Of a stretch of 64,000 bases of DNA, positions 24,345 to 36,309 are shown one piece after another. Source of the stretch: Phascolarctos cinereus (taxonomy: Eukaryota > Chordata > Mammalia > Diprotodontia > Phascolarctidae); contig NW_018344164.1 in NCBI RefSeq assembly GCF_002099425.1, positions 3,056,501 to 3,120,500 on the forward strand, in the 5' to 3' direction. The number at the start of each line of letters is the position of its first letter. The stretch's first letter is position 1. A program made the position numbers and the translations under genes. The notes under the pieces were generated by a model. The model saw nothing but the letters and a program-made list of their open reading frames with translations, searched no databases and had not been told where the DNA came from.

Positions 24345-24880
24345 GATGGCTAGATCAAGTGAAGATTTTTAAAGATGTTTGCAGGAAGCAGGGAAGCACC
24401 TCTAGATATGGACAGATTAAGGATTAGGAGGAGAATGGGGATGACAGGAGACAATCTGAGGAAGAAGATGAAATGGGTTAAGAACAAGTGAGTCTGTAGA
24501 GTGGCTGACCTTGCTAGGAGAAGGGCTATCTTTTGGTGTCAGGCAGGGATGAAGGAAGAAGGAGTTGGGAAGTGAGATGGGGAGAAGGGGAAAAGAGAGA
24601 GTTCTCAGTAAATGGCCTTTTTTTTTTCCTTGGTGAAGAATGAGGCAAGACTCTCAGTGGAGAGCATGGAGGGAGGGAGCCCTGAGAGGTCTGAGGAGGG
24701 ATGAAAAGGTCTGGACTAGCCACTGGGGGAGTAGGAGAGGGAATCAATGAGGGAGGTGTAAAAGGATTGCCTTGTTTCAGTGAGGGCTCAGCTGAGATGA
24801 TGGAATGTAAACGTGTAGATGACCTAGTCATTGCAGTTTGGAGCTTTTCTCCAGCCCTGTTCAGCAGCCCATGATCAGGT
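24345..24880 (-). mobile_element. LINE-2 internal fragment (linker between endonuclease and RT)
   Basis: Complement of an L2 interior: 'gtttgcaggaagcagggaag', 'gattaaggattaggaggaga', 'ggagcttttctccagccctg'. The plus strand is purine-rich as expected. The Pro/Ser-rich minus-strand open frame 24526-24831 is the remnant of the L2 linker, not a host gene. Confidence 0.7.
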
Positions 24881-25104
24881 GATAAAGGCTATTTTTCTCA
24901 TCTCAACTCTATGTTGCACTTAGCTTCCATCATCAATGTAATTATTTCATCCTTCCTATGGGAAGACCCCCACATGGTTATTAACAGGACATTCTCTCTT
25001 CTCACCAGTCTTTAGTTTTCATGCCCAAATCCAAACATAACACTTGTAGACCCTGAAAAGAAAGATTAAAAGGAACAAGGACCCAGCAAATAAGAGAATG
25101 GGAA

Positions 25105-25354
25105 GATAATACCAATAACAACTCCTGACACAGACACTGTACCTTTTAAATTGTAAAATACTGTCTAGAGAGTATCACATTTGAGCTTCCCACTAGCCCT
25201 ATAGGAAAGGTACTATAAGCTTTTTGGTTCCCATTTTCCAGATGAAGAAAGTGAGATCTACAGGAATTTTGCCTTACCCAGCTAAGACATGTCAGAGGTT
25301 ATATTTGCACCTGGTTCTTCCTGACTACAAAGTCCAGCATTCTATTCATTACCC
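25105..25354 (+). repeat. MIR3-type SINE
   Basis: 'gagcttcccactagccctat', 'cattttccagatgaagaaag', 'cctggttcttcctgactaca', ending just where the hAT remnant begins. Confidence 0.7.
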
Positions 25355-25563
25355 TAATAGTTTTCAAACTTTTTTTTTTAGCCTCAGGATCCCATAATAC
25401 TCTTAAAAACTACTCCCAATTCCTCCCATCCAAAGAACATTGGCTTACATATAGTATATGTATCAACATGTTAAAAATTATGGAAACAGTTTTTACCTCT
25501 CAGACCCCCTAAAAGAGTCTCAAGGATCCCTGGGGTTGCCAGACCACATGCTAAGAACCACTT
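25355..25563. mobile_element. Short hAT-type DNA transposon remnant
   Basis: Left end 'agttttcaaactttttt' and right end 'ctaagaaccactt' are degraded inverted repeats. The interior is the 'aggatcccataatactctta' and 'tcaaggatccctggggttgc' type. Flanking 8-mers cattaccc and tactagcc agree at 5 of 8 positions. Confidence 0.55.
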
Positions 25564-25574
25564 TACTAGCCCAC

Positions 25575-26100
25575 ACTGTATCTCAACTCTACACTGAGCC
25601 AGGTAGATAAAAGGAACAAGAGAAATCACTCTGGGGGAAAATGAATCAACACAGATAGCAATAAAGAGGTATTAATCTGTTATGCAGATGAATTTTGGAC
25701 ATGGAGGACATAAAAATCAAAACAATTTGCAACATCTATGCTCAGGTTGATCAGGATATTTAATAAGGATATGAAATGATGTTTTTAAAGTGTTTTCTCA
25801 GCTACTTTTATAGATATTTGCTATGTAATCTTTGATTTTCCTCTTCTTCTGCTCTTTAAGTATAAAATAATGAAATATTTCCCCAAATTAATGATCTACC
25901 TAAACAGGGCACTACTTACATGTGCCAAGAAATGAGGAGGAAAACCGTAGACATCTAATATATAAACCCAAGAAATTAGTTTCTTAGTGCGGGATGGAAA
26001 AAGAAGTGAAGACATCCTCACAATCCTCCAAACTACAATTAAAAATGAGGGTAGATCTGGAAACCAGCCTTAGCATCAATGTAAGTACTCACAGTATAAC
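25575..26100. other. Intronic sequence, nothing recognised
   Basis: AT-rich, no repeat family or coding signal recognised. Confidence 0.4.
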
Positions 26101-26104
26101 AGTC

Positions 26105-26335
26105 CTGACCGATATCTGTGCAGCATTTAAAGTTTACAAAGCATTCTCCACACAGCTTATTCAAGGCTCACATCAACCACAGAATATGTAGGTGCCATAG
26201 GTACTAGTATTCTCATTTAGAGAAGAGAAAACTAAAGCACAATCAGTTTAAATGAACTGCCCTGGGTCACAAAGCTCATATCAGAAACAGGATGCGAACT
26301 CGCTCCAAGTCCAAGAACCCATCCATCCCTCATGA
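26105..26335 (+). repeat. MIR3-type SINE
   Basis: 'gcatttaaagtttacaaagc', 'ctgccctgggtcacaaagct', 'caggatgcgaactcgctcca'. Confidence 0.65.
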
Positions 26336-26364
26336 GATGCTCTCCCCATATAACAAATTAGTAA

Positions 26365-26590
26365 GGAACTAATTCAGGAACTTTTCCGCTTTTTTTTTTT
26401 ATGTCAGGGACCCCACCCCCCTTTGGAAGCCTAGTGAAGCCCATACACTCCTCAGAATATTGTTTTTATATGCATAAAACTGAAGGAAAAAAAAACAGGA
26501 TTACAAAGAGAATTCATTATACTATAGAAATACAGTTACCAATGTTTTCTTTTCTAAAGAGATCACCAATCACAGGTTAAGAACCTACTC
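26365..26590. mobile_element. hAT-type DNA transposon remnant
   Basis: 'atgtcagggaccccaccccc', 'ttggaagcctagtgaagccc', 'tatatgcataaaactgaagg', right end 'aggttaagaacct'. Internal order matches a mammalian non-autonomous hAT family whose ends read 'ggttcttaacc'. Confidence 0.55.
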
Positions 26591-27288
26591 ACTTAGGCTG
26601 GAAATAACATGAAGACAAGGCTGAAATCTTGTTAAACTCCTGTGATTTTTCTCAAAAATAAATTAAAAGCGGATAGTTTATACTCTTAACAAATGCTATG
26701 TATATGTTAAGTAAAAAAGAAAAAATCTGAAATGAGCACTTTTGCTACATCATTCTCCTCGGGGTATCCAGCAGCCAATAAGGTTCATTTCCAAAGAGCA
26801 GATAAAGTAGGATGATGCCTGCAAGGCTGCCTCCAGATCCTGCCAAGCTTACAATGATGAGCATTGTCTGCTGGCATATAGAGCAAGAAAGCTGTCTTGG
26901 GAAAACCCAGTTAGCACCAAAGAAAAACCCTTTAGGAACTGCTTTAGTGGAGGACTGCATTCCCCACCGGGGCAGGGCTTAACCAAAAATGCTGATGGGG
27001 TAAGACTAAAGGAAACTATATTGGCATTCCAGTGAGAAACAGAGAAACACAAGAACATAAAAAACAAAAGCATAGATGTTTCCATTCAAAATCTCCCCAA
27101 CAAGGAAAGGGAGAGTTTTTAGTGAAAATCAGCCAGATCATACCAACCACTTGACTTCAAATAAGAACTTAGGAAGCCAGAAGCAAATATGCCTTTCCTC
27201 TATCCACCACCACCCTTCTCTGGTACACCTTCTTTAACTAATATATTATATACATATGTGCATATTGTGTGTGTAATTTCATGTGCAC
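26591..27288. other. Intronic sequence, nothing recognised
   Basis: Open frames 26745-26960 and 26849-27085 (minus) have hydrophobic stretches but no recognisable domain, splice context or conservation evidence. Confidence 0.35.
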
Positions 27289-27289
27289 A

Positions 27290-27422
27290 TGTGGTCCCTT
27301 CTATTGGAACGTAAGCCCTCTGAGGTCAAGGGCTATTTCACGTATGTCATTTTGTCCTGAGAGCCTGGCACCATGCCTGGTTCATAGTAGGCACGTAACA
27401 AATGCTGTTGATTGGTTCTTCC
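27290..27422 (+). repeat. L2 3' end
   Basis: 'ggaacgtaagccctctgagg', 'gtcattttgtcctgagagcc', 'gcctggttcatagtaggcac', 'aaatgctgttgattggttct'. Good match to the L2 terminus. Confidence 0.85.
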
Positions 27423-28284
27423 TTGGGTCATTCTAAAAAGCTCCCCCAACTCTGCCTTTTCTCTTTGTAGTTCTATCATTGCTGCAAATGTTAACCCTGC
27501 TGGTACAACTTCACTTTAATATCAAACATCTTCACCTTTTACCAAACTCTCTCCACTACTGATATGACTCACAAACCCTTTATAACTGAGTAGACAATCT
27601 TCTGTCACCCTGTAGTCAAGCTGGGGACAGATCTGTCTGACTCTGACTAGGCTGGGCCTTAGTAAACAGCCTGTCCAACCGTAGGCCCACATTTTGTTTG
27701 CACAGTCTTTGAGGATACAAAGTTACCTCCACACTCACAGTCTTGGGGGGAGGTACTGGAGGACTTCAATAAAAGTGATTTTTATTCCATACAATCATGA
27801 CTTCAAACAAATTTGCTATCAATACCACAACATCACAAACAACAAATGATCTCTGATACTTAACCCCTACTCCCCTGGATGTCCCACAACAAAACACGCC
27901 ACCACAAAGCAATGGGAAGTGACCCCAGAAGGCTAGCCCACAAAACCTATGGACCACAACAACTTTTCAGTCTTTGAAAAATAAGTCACTTTAAGCATAC
28001 AGAGCCCTAAGTTTTTACAAAGCATTTCACAAGCATAATCTCGTTTGATTCCATTCAACAAGTCGATGAGTATTTATTAAGTGCTCACTGTATGCCACAC
28101 ACTCTGACAAGAGCTAGACCTGATCTTTCTTACTTCAAGTCAACACTCTGACCATGACAAGGTCCCTTCTCCTCTGCCTTCCCTTTCTTCTCTTCTTTTT
28201 TTAAAATAACTTTATTTTTACTCTTCTACTATGACACAAATGGAAAGATTCCTTAAAGAAATTATTAGAGACAGCCTAGTCACG
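27423..28284. other. Intronic sequence with one L2 fragment
   Basis: Minus-strand L2 end at about 28030-28115 ('gagtatttattaagtgctca'). The rest is unassigned. Confidence 0.4.
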
Positions 28285-29460
28285 TAAGCAACCAGATGGT
28301 GGACTAGACATTTTCTCTATTTCTTATGATCTATCAAACCTCTCCAAATAGAAATTATGCACCAAAGATAAAGCTGTCTCCATAATCCAGGACACCAAGA
28401 ATCCAAAAGAAGGTTAAAAACAAACAAACAAATAAACCTTAGGCATTGACATCATTGTCCTGAGTTCACTCAACATACCTCCCCATGCTAACCAGCAGTC
28501 AGGCTGCCCTAGCAGACCCAAGGACATGACGCAGGCCTACAATAAAACGCACCCCTGTCACCTGGTTCCCCCTCCCTCTTTCCAATGCCATGTAGCCACC
28601 TTGGCTCCAGGCTGCAAAAATGAGGTGGGGGGGGGGGAGAAGAAATAGTGAAATTACCAAAGATTTCAAGAAGAAAATGCAAAGACTTTGAACATAAACA
28701 AATAAATCAACAGGAAAAACAGGAGGCAACATGGCCTCCAGATCTAGTAAACAAGTTCAGGCATTTATGAATAAATATTGCAATATCAAGGAAAATTATC
28801 CAACATTAGATGAAACAGAGGACTCTGTGGATTTTGAGAACGTAGAACCACAACACGCCATCCCAGAGCAGTCCAAAAGAGAAATGAGAATGATGAGAGC
28901 AGAATTTTATGTCCTATACATCAAAAATTATGGACAGAACAGAAAAACTGGAATCTGCAAAGGTAAGGCTCCCCACAGAAACAGAAGAGAGAAAAATACA
29001 TTGGCAATGCAAACACCCCAAAGTAAAAGACAACCTAGAAGACCAGAAGCAAAAAACCAAGAACATTTAAAGAAAATACTCTCATTATATAAGCAAAAGA
29101 TGCTGATCTGGAAGACATATTATGTAGAGACAACCCAAGGATCATCTTCCCCCAAGAAGAACATGACAGGACAAAAAAACTTTAATGAAGGAAATAAGAG
29201 AAGAGGCCTGCCCAGAACTTCTCAATATAGAGAATAAAATGCCAATCACGGTGGGGGGAGGAGGGAACCAACAAAAAACTCTAGGCTGCAAACTCCAGGA
29301 CACATAGTGGTTAAATTTAACAATTCAGTTTTGAAACAGTAAGTTCTATAAGCCATAAGGAGACCTTCAAATACAGAGGAAAGACTACTGAAATAATGCA
29401 AGGCTGATACCAGGGGGAATGAGAGCTTTTCCAGACAAATATGTAAGGAAAAAAGTCAAC
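28285..29460 (+). mobile_element. LINE-1 (or HAL1-like) 5' region and ORF1, decayed
   Basis: 28285-28730 resembles an L1 5' leader ('accagatggtggactagaca', then mixed-content DNA). ORF1-like sequence follows: 168 codons stay open from 28731, but the family's order is shared between frames. Marks of L1 ORF1 are 'caacccaaggatcatcttcc', 'agaagaacatgacaggacaa', 'cacatagtggttaaattta' (the NIVVKF region) and 'gaccttcaaatacagaggaa' (the FKYRG region). It lacks an intact C-terminal domain, and ORF2 is absent. A fossil retroposon, not a host gene. Confidence 0.6.
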
Positions 29461-30299
29461 AAGGGAGGGTATAACATCTGTGGTGGGTTGCAAACATTTT
29501 TTTTTTTAATTTCACTTACAAGAAAAAAAGAGGCTACCTTTTAAGACTTCCTGTCTCTGCATTGGCTGACAAAATTGTTTTGTTTTTTTTTAATGTTTAT
29601 GGTCAAGGGGTCAATTTCTTTCCATGGACACACCTAAAGAGTGGCAACACTGGTGGCCCTTTGTCATTCATTTTCCAGAATCACCATCCCCTGACCCATG
29701 TTCTATACAAATGAGGTCCTAGAGGCATTTCTCCCTTCTCAAAAGCAGGACTTAGAGGAAGAGGTGGCCCCCAATCTGATAGTTACTTCAACTCTCAATT
29801 TCATACAACTCAAGTACTGGGAAGCAGTTTGGAAACCTATGACCTGGTATTTATCCAACGACCACCCACTGCAGGCACATATGTATTTTCTTCCTCATTT
29901 TGTTATCTAATGCTGTATGTACCATGACATACGTTGTGATGAAAAGTAAACCATCAAATACGTATTCCGCAACCATATCACATGTATTATATTACACATT
30001 AAATTCACATATATGTAAGTATACACACACACATATAACATACATATACATATGTTAAACAACAACAAAAACCAAATAATGTCCTACAACTGCAGAGGTA
30101 AAGCGCTCCTGGAACATGTATTAGTGTTGACACCATCAACTGTTCTATTGTATAAGAAGTCACACAAGCAGACATTTAGAGTAACAGACACTCTCCTCAT
30201 TTTTGCCTGGGTTATAATGAACATCACAGAAAGGTGCTTATGTATGCATGTGTGTCTATGTGATACTAACTCAGTGAGGAAAACAACTAAAATGATACC
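29461..30299. other. Intronic sequence with AT/CA-rich patch
   Basis: A TA/CA-rich low-complexity tract at about 29995-30060. The rest is unassigned; no gene. Confidence 0.4.
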
Positions 30300-30730
30300 T
30301 GAAGGCTAATAGATGGCTGTTTCTACTTTCAGTTTGCTAGCGACTGCATTTTATTTTGTTGCCAGGAAATAGTTAATGGGTCCCCAAAGCCTGCTATAAT
30401 TCAAAGAATGGCACAGATCTCTTTCTGGATTTGAGCTGTTAAGCTTAGTTACCTGTTACTGTAATTTGCATTTGAAAACCTATAACAATATTGTTAAAAT
30501 GACAGCTGTAGAAATTAATCCAGAGAGTTCAAGGTTAGAAGTACTAGCTTTATTGTCCCTTAATGATTAGAGCTTCTATCAATAAATGCTGGGCATCACG
30601 CTCAGTAATGGCTGGCAGCCCTTCCCTGGGTATTTGAGAGCAGGAGCTGCATCCCCCAACCATCTGAAGAGCTCAGGCAGATGTTAGGGATGTCAGCATC
30701 ATTTTTCTCTCCCATTGTAAAACACAGAAA
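30300..30730. promoter_or_regulatory. Candidate conserved non-coding element block
   Basis: Repeat-free, with an Oct-like 'aatttgcatttg', an 'aacaatattgtt' palindrome-like Sox site and 'taatgattag'. Base content is mixed and not simple. Appearance only. Confidence 0.32.
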
Positions 30731-31730
30731 AAGAGAGTATGGGGGAAATGACTTTCAGACTATAAGACAGTGTGGTACAAGCATCACAACAAAAAATAAA
30801 AGCTATTCAACAGAGTTCTACTAACTTTTTACTGACATTTTGGAGCATATACTTGAATTTGAAGGAATGAGATATACTGACACATAATTTACCTGGTTGT
30901 GCTTGATGCCTGCCAAGGTAGAGTACTTTCAAAAGCTTCAGAAGTCACTCAATTGTTTGATCTCATGTCATTTTATAAAGCATCTCCCTCCTTTACTTCC
31001 TTAAAGAAGGACAGAAGGAAAGCACAATTGGACGATTTCCCCATCTCAGTTGTTCAACACCATTTTAGGATGAATTTTTATACAAAATTTACTTGGTAAT
31101 ACATGACGCTGCCCTGTCATGTACAGTAAAATTAACTCATTATTAACAGGGGATAAGAGAAGAGCAAGTGTTTTAACTATTCTGAATTTTGTGAAACTAA
31201 ATAAGCAATAACAATTTCTGGAGGCAAAAATATAAAACCATATTTTTCCCCCCACCATAAGCATGTGTTTCCCAAATAGATATTCCCAGTATAATGCTTT
31301 GTGAGACTTAAGACTTTTTAAGGAACAGTACTTCAATGGGACACTTCCTGGAGGTGGGGAGGGAAGATAGAGCCTCTAAGAATTTATCCAAGTAGCCAAG
31401 AGCATTTTCCACCTTTCAAAGGCAGTAGTACATACTTAAAATACAAAAAAGAGGGGTTCTTAGGCAGGAGTGGAGTGGCTCTAGTGAGACTTCGGAAGAA
31501 TCTATTTGCTTGGTAACTTAACTGAAGTGGCAAAGAAGGCTTTAAACTTAAAAGGGCAGTGAGGAGAAACTGCCCCCGAAACTTCACTGCTACCACAGAG
31601 ACAAGTAAGGCATTATAGAAAGGGAAGAACAGGAGAAGAGTTCTAGCCATTCACAGGTGACAAAATGCAGAGAAATGGAAGTAGCAAGATGACTCAAGGC
31701 TTCAGGTATCTACACACAATCTGTAGGGTA
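30731..31730. other. Intronic sequence, nothing recognised
   Basis: AT-rich; open frames on both strands with no recognised product. Confidence 0.4.
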
Positions 31731-31734
31731 GGTA

Positions 31735-31960
31735 TAAGCAAACAGCTAGGTGATGCACTAGATAAGTATGCTAGACCCAGACTTAGCAAGTTCAAATTCA
31801 GCCTCAGTGTGAACAGAATTACTGAAGCCCTTTCAGGCTCAGTTTCCTCTTCCATAAAATGTGGGAAATACTAGCACCTACTTCACAACGCTGCTGTTAA
31901 AACTGAATTAGAAAACACCTTTAAAGTATTTTGTAAACTTAAAATGCTACATAAATGCTA

Positions 31961-32004
<44 letters not shown>
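31735..32004 (+). repeat. Marsupial CORE-SINE with (TTA)n tail
   Basis: 'aaacagctaggtgatgcact', 'ttcaggctcagtttcctctt', 'gctacataaatgctagttat', followed by about 14 TTA units (31962-32004). Confidence 0.8.
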
Positions 32005-32005
<1 letters not shown>

Positions 32006-32565
32006 GAATAAACTCAATATCTCAATGCAAAGAAGTAAATCTGACTTCAGAAGTATCACTAGATTTGGTGGCAACATACTTAAACTAAAATGAATGGCTA
32101 AAAGGGGCAATGAAGTATCATTATCATTGCCTCTCAAAAAGCAAAACTCTGTGATGAAAGATGACAGAAGGCAAAACTACTCCACTCCTATTCGGCTTCT
32201 CTTTTCTCTTCAGGGGGTCTCTGTTCTGACGTGAGTTTTCATCCACAGTATCTGACCAAGGAATCTGGACTGAGGGATCATCTCAGTAGACTCTATATCA
32301 GACTACTTAGCAATTTTTAGGTTATCTAAAAACATTAACTTGACTGTCAACAGGCTAAAAATGTGAGGTTTTTATCCAATGACCAGTACGGCCATACTAA
32401 TATAAGAGCTAGATCATAGCAATCTTGACATTTTTATTCTAAGTAAAGCCAGAAGACTAAAGGAAGCTACAGCTCACTGGAGGGATGGCCCACGAGTTCT
32501 CCTTGAAGAAGCAAGTGAGAGCGTTGGTTTTATCAGGTATGTTAAGACAGCAAAAAGCATCATGC

Positions 32566-32730
32566 AGTTGTTCAGTCATGTCTGACTCTCTATGACCCCA
32601 CTGGGGTTTTCTTGGCAAAGATACTGGAGTGGTTTGCCATTTCCTTCTCTAGGTCATTTTACAGATGAGGAAGAATTGAGTTCCTCACAGGGTTAAGTGA
32701 ATTGCCCAGGGTCATATCTTGGGACATTTG
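32566..32730 (-). repeat. MAR1-type CORE-SINE, 3' half
   Basis: 'gttgttcagtcatgtctgac', 'tggggttttcttggcaaaga', 'agtggtttgccatttccttc'. The tRNA-like head is missing. 32005-32565 is unassigned. Confidence 0.85.
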
Positions 32731-32754
32731 GTAAGCATGGCTAGCATTTTCATA

Positions 32755-33022
32755 TGGTTTCACATTGTAGTATTAATGATAACCATTTAATTTGCTAGCT
32801 AGTTTGTATTTATAAGGCTTGCAAAGTGCATTTACCTCATCTGACCTTTACAACAACCCTGAAAGTAGGCTATAGTATCACCATTTTACAGATAAGGAAA
32901 ATGAGTCTGAGAGCAGTTGAATAACTTGCTCAGGGTCACAGAGCTAGTAAATGCCTGAGGCAGGATTTGAATTCAAATCTTCCTGTTAACAAGCCCAGTG
33001 CTCCCTCTACAACACAGGCTTG
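32755..33022 (+). repeat. MIR3-type SINE
   Basis: 'tataaggcttgcaaagtgca', 'caacaaccctgaaagtaggc', 'gctcagggtcacagagctag', 'gaggcaggatttgaattcaa'. Confidence 0.85.
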
Positions 33023-34180
33023 CTGCTGAGAAACACTGGCAAGATAACTGCAGCTGAAGTGCCAGCATCTGTTGTGGGGAATAAAGTGGCTGAGAAAATC
33101 TACAAAGATCTTGATACGGTTTTCTTTTCTCAAATAAAGGAGAATAATCTTCAGATGGGAGAAAGAAGGAACAAAAATAATTAAAAGGGGAATTAGAATC
33201 CAAGACAAATAAAGCAATGGCAAGAAAGCATCCTAAGCTAGTTCCCAGCCCAGCTTCAAGACATCTGAGCATACTAAGAAAACTCAAAGATAAGGCTGCT
33301 TAACCAGCTTCAGTCGCCATGAAAAACCAAAACAGAGCTGAAGAGTCAAAAAAAATAAAGTTTAGTGTTCTAGAAATTAAGAGATGTGAACTCTTTAAAA
33401 AGGGGGTTGGGAATTGGAGAGGTGCCTTGGAAGTGTGTGTGTGGAGAAATACTGTCCAAACCTCTTTGATCAAACAAGTTGTTACACTTAAGAACCAGGC
33501 TTATTTCCCGTAGATCAACCTTCAGTTTTGTAAATATAAAAAGCTTGGGAGATAACACTAGCAAATGTTGCGATCCACTGTCTCAATATAGCTTTAGAAG
33601 TCCAAAGAGAAATAAAATTAAGACCTTTGCTTCTTTCTTCTTCTTGGATGATAAAACTATTTTTAAAGAACTTTCTGCTGGATAAAAAATTACCAAGGAA
33701 AAGATAGCTTCACGTATAAAAAAAAATCTTTATAAAGTTAAATACATTGTCCTTACAAGAACCTCATCCCAAAGCAGCTGAAAGCAAAGACAGAAAACAG
33801 ACTTCTCTATTGTCCCTGTCCTATGCTCTTGCATCCTTACTACAACTTTTTATAATATTCCCAGGCAGCTTTATTCCTTACATTTACTTTCTCTTTGACA
33901 GCTGATGGAGTGAGGGTGGTGGTTGCAGGAGCATCTGGTAACTACACCTCAAATATGTTCATTATTTTTCCACCCTTGGGCTAAACTCTAGCGGGTGATT
34001 GCTCTAATTATTTCTTGAGAAAAAAGTATATCCAACCACCACCCAATATTTTCCACAATCATTGGCCTTTAAAGCCATTTACTGCTTTTTATCTCACATG
34101 CTAGTGACTTTCCAGTTCTCATTAGCCATAAGTTAGCACTAAAAACTATGTTTGATCTTCACAGTGGATATAAAAGTCTA
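33023..34180. other. Intronic sequence; candidate conserved block at 33860-34110
   Basis: No gene. 33860-34110 is repeat-free, with 'gctctaattatttcttgaga' and 'ccacaatcattggcctttaa', and resembles conserved non-coding DNA. The remainder is A-rich and unassigned. Confidence 0.3.
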
Positions 34181-34184
34181 TCAT

Positions 34185-34345
34185 GTGCTAGATAATGGAA
34201 AGTACAGAAGAGCAGGAGCCAGAAGACACAGTTTGGAAGAACTGCCACTAACTCGTCATGTGCAAATTCTTACCTATCTAGGCAAGCCCTTTAACTTTTC
34301 TGAGCCTCAACTTCCTGTTCTGTAAAATGGGGGCTCCCTGTTACC
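34185..34345 (+). repeat. MIR SINE
   Basis: 'gcaggagccagaagacacag', 'tttctgagcctcaacttcct', 'ctgtaaaatgggggctccct'. Confidence 0.6.
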
Positions 34346-35620
34346 TCGAGGAAATGTATGAACCACTCAAGCTCAGAGCTCCACTATACACACTCTCAGT
34401 CTTCTGGGATGTTTATTTTGGTCTCACTGATGATTTCCTGGCCTATGACATTTTTTCCCACCTAACTGTTTAGTGGTGAAATTTTACCTGCAGTAGACAA
34501 GGTCTTCTAATCCAAATGATGCTATGCCCTTCATTTTTTTTTTTAACCCTGAATCCCCAGCAAGGTAAATATCATCAGCTGAGAAAGAGACTGTGGCCTT
34601 GTTTCTTGCCAATGGCCACAATGAGCCACATTGTTGTCTGTCTGTTTGCTTTGATAAACTATGACTTTACCAGCATGGAAACTTTCAATGAGCTGTGCAG
34701 GTTGTACACAGCCACCCCTCTCAAGCTCTTTCTATACTCTGCCTATTTTAAGAGGGATTTCAGACTGTGGTTGTTTACAGTATCAGCATCATAGGGTGGT
34801 AGAAAAAGTACTGTCTGGACTTGCTCTTGATAAATGAAATTCACCCCACACATGAGGGTCATGAATGTTCCATCTTTCTGGCTGGTAGTGTGAGAATAAG
34901 ACTCAATTAATATATTCATTCCAACTTGCATGGCTTTATATCTGAGAACCACCAAAGAGTAAATGAGAATTAGATATACCGAATGCAGCCTATTGTAAAA
35001 GTACATAAATATGGGAGAAATAGATAAAACCTCTATTTTTAGGGAAACACCGCTTCATTCAATGGTTTTAAATATACTGTAGTCTGTTGTTTATTCAAGA
35101 AGCAAACATTTAATAAATACTGGAAGAGCAAATATCCCAGGGAAGTAGACGTGTGCATTAAACTTACTACTGGAGTTACAAATGTCTAAAAATGGCCCCC
35201 ATGACCAAAGCACCCTGACCCTAAACTTGTGCTGCTCTCTGACCTACATAAAAGAGTCTGAGTCTATGTCACTAGCCCCAACCCTGATCCACCTTTCCTG
35301 TATTCAGCCCAGGTCTTCAGTGCCAGCAGAGGGAAATGGGAGAGCCACAGAAGCCCTTCCCCATTCTCAATCTCCCACTCTGCCCTTCCTCTGTTTTCTC
35401 ACCTCCATTAAAGGCTCACGCCATAACATGCAATACAAGCATTCACTGAGATGGAGAGTCCACATGACCACCGCCTAGCTAATTAAGATTCTGCTCCTGC
35501 TTCCAAGTCTGTAATAGAGCAAGATATGTTTCTGATGTCCCACCTTGGCACACTGTTTCCTTGGGAAAGGCCATTTGTTACATTATTGTTATTGTTATTC
35601 ATCCAACTTGTATTACCGAA
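34346..35620. other. Intronic sequence; candidate conserved block at 34560-34795
   Basis: 34560-34795 is repeat-free ('gccttgtttcttgccaatgg', 'cattgttgtctgtctgtttg'). 92 codons are open on the plus strand there without known homology. The rest is unassigned. Confidence 0.3.
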
Positions 35621-35624
35621 GCAT

Positions 35625-35825
35625 GGGAGTTAGCTCACATTTATTTATTGGTTTACCATATTACACATATTATCTCATTCAATCTTCACAATGACCCCAT
35701 GACATACATTTTTTTATTCCTGTTTTACACAAGAAGAAACTGAGGCTCAGGAAAGTTAAGTGACTTGCTCACAGACATAAAGGTAGCATGTGAACTAGTA
35801 TTTGAACCCAACTCTACCTCATTCT
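35625..35825 (+). repeat. MIR3-type SINE
   Basis: 'tatctcattcaatcttcaca', 'agaagaaactgaggctcagg', 'gaaagttaagtgacttgctc'. Confidence 0.8.
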
Positions 35826-35989
35826 AAGACAAATGTGATCCAGACACTGTTCTCCCAAGTTTTCACTAAAATCATGGGATAGATACAGAACAATGGTCCA
35901 AGGGAGAGTGTCACAAGTACAAAAAGTCCCAGTAGAGGACTAGGAAATATTGGAGATGGATGGAAAAGAGCCTTCCTGCCTCCAGGAGT

Positions 35990-36305
35990 CCCTGAAAGCA
36001 TCATGGAAGGGGTAGCCCCTGAACTGACCCTCGACAGACTGAAAGGACTTCAACAGATGGAGCCGGAAAGAAGAGGTAGGAAGATGGAAGAGGGCAGGAC
36101 GAGAACGGAGGAGAGAGAAGCCCAGCTGGGTCGGAACTTAAAAATCTGTGAAGAAGATGAGCAAGAGCTGAGAAAGGTGGTTTGATAACAGAGGGCGGAG
36201 GCTACCGAATGCCAGAAGAAGAAAATTATACTTAACACAGAGAGGCAACAGGGACCCATTACAGTTTTCTAATTAAAAGAGTGATATGACAAGCATGGAG
36301 TATTA
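35990..36305 (-). mobile_element. LINE-2 fragment
   Basis: Complement of an L2 part: 'cagactgaaaggacttcaac' and 'gaggcaacagggacccatta', then a 'gtgatatgac' block. It is followed at once by the 3' end of another L2. Confidence 0.5.
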
Positions 36306-36309
36306 TGGC

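Noticed and set aside
24526-24831. Pro/Ser-rich minus-strand protein
   Set aside because: Antisense L2 linker sequence.
28731-29237. 168-codon open frame as a host gene
   Set aside because: The surrounding order of sequence matches a decayed L1 ORF1, and the frame ends without completing any domain.
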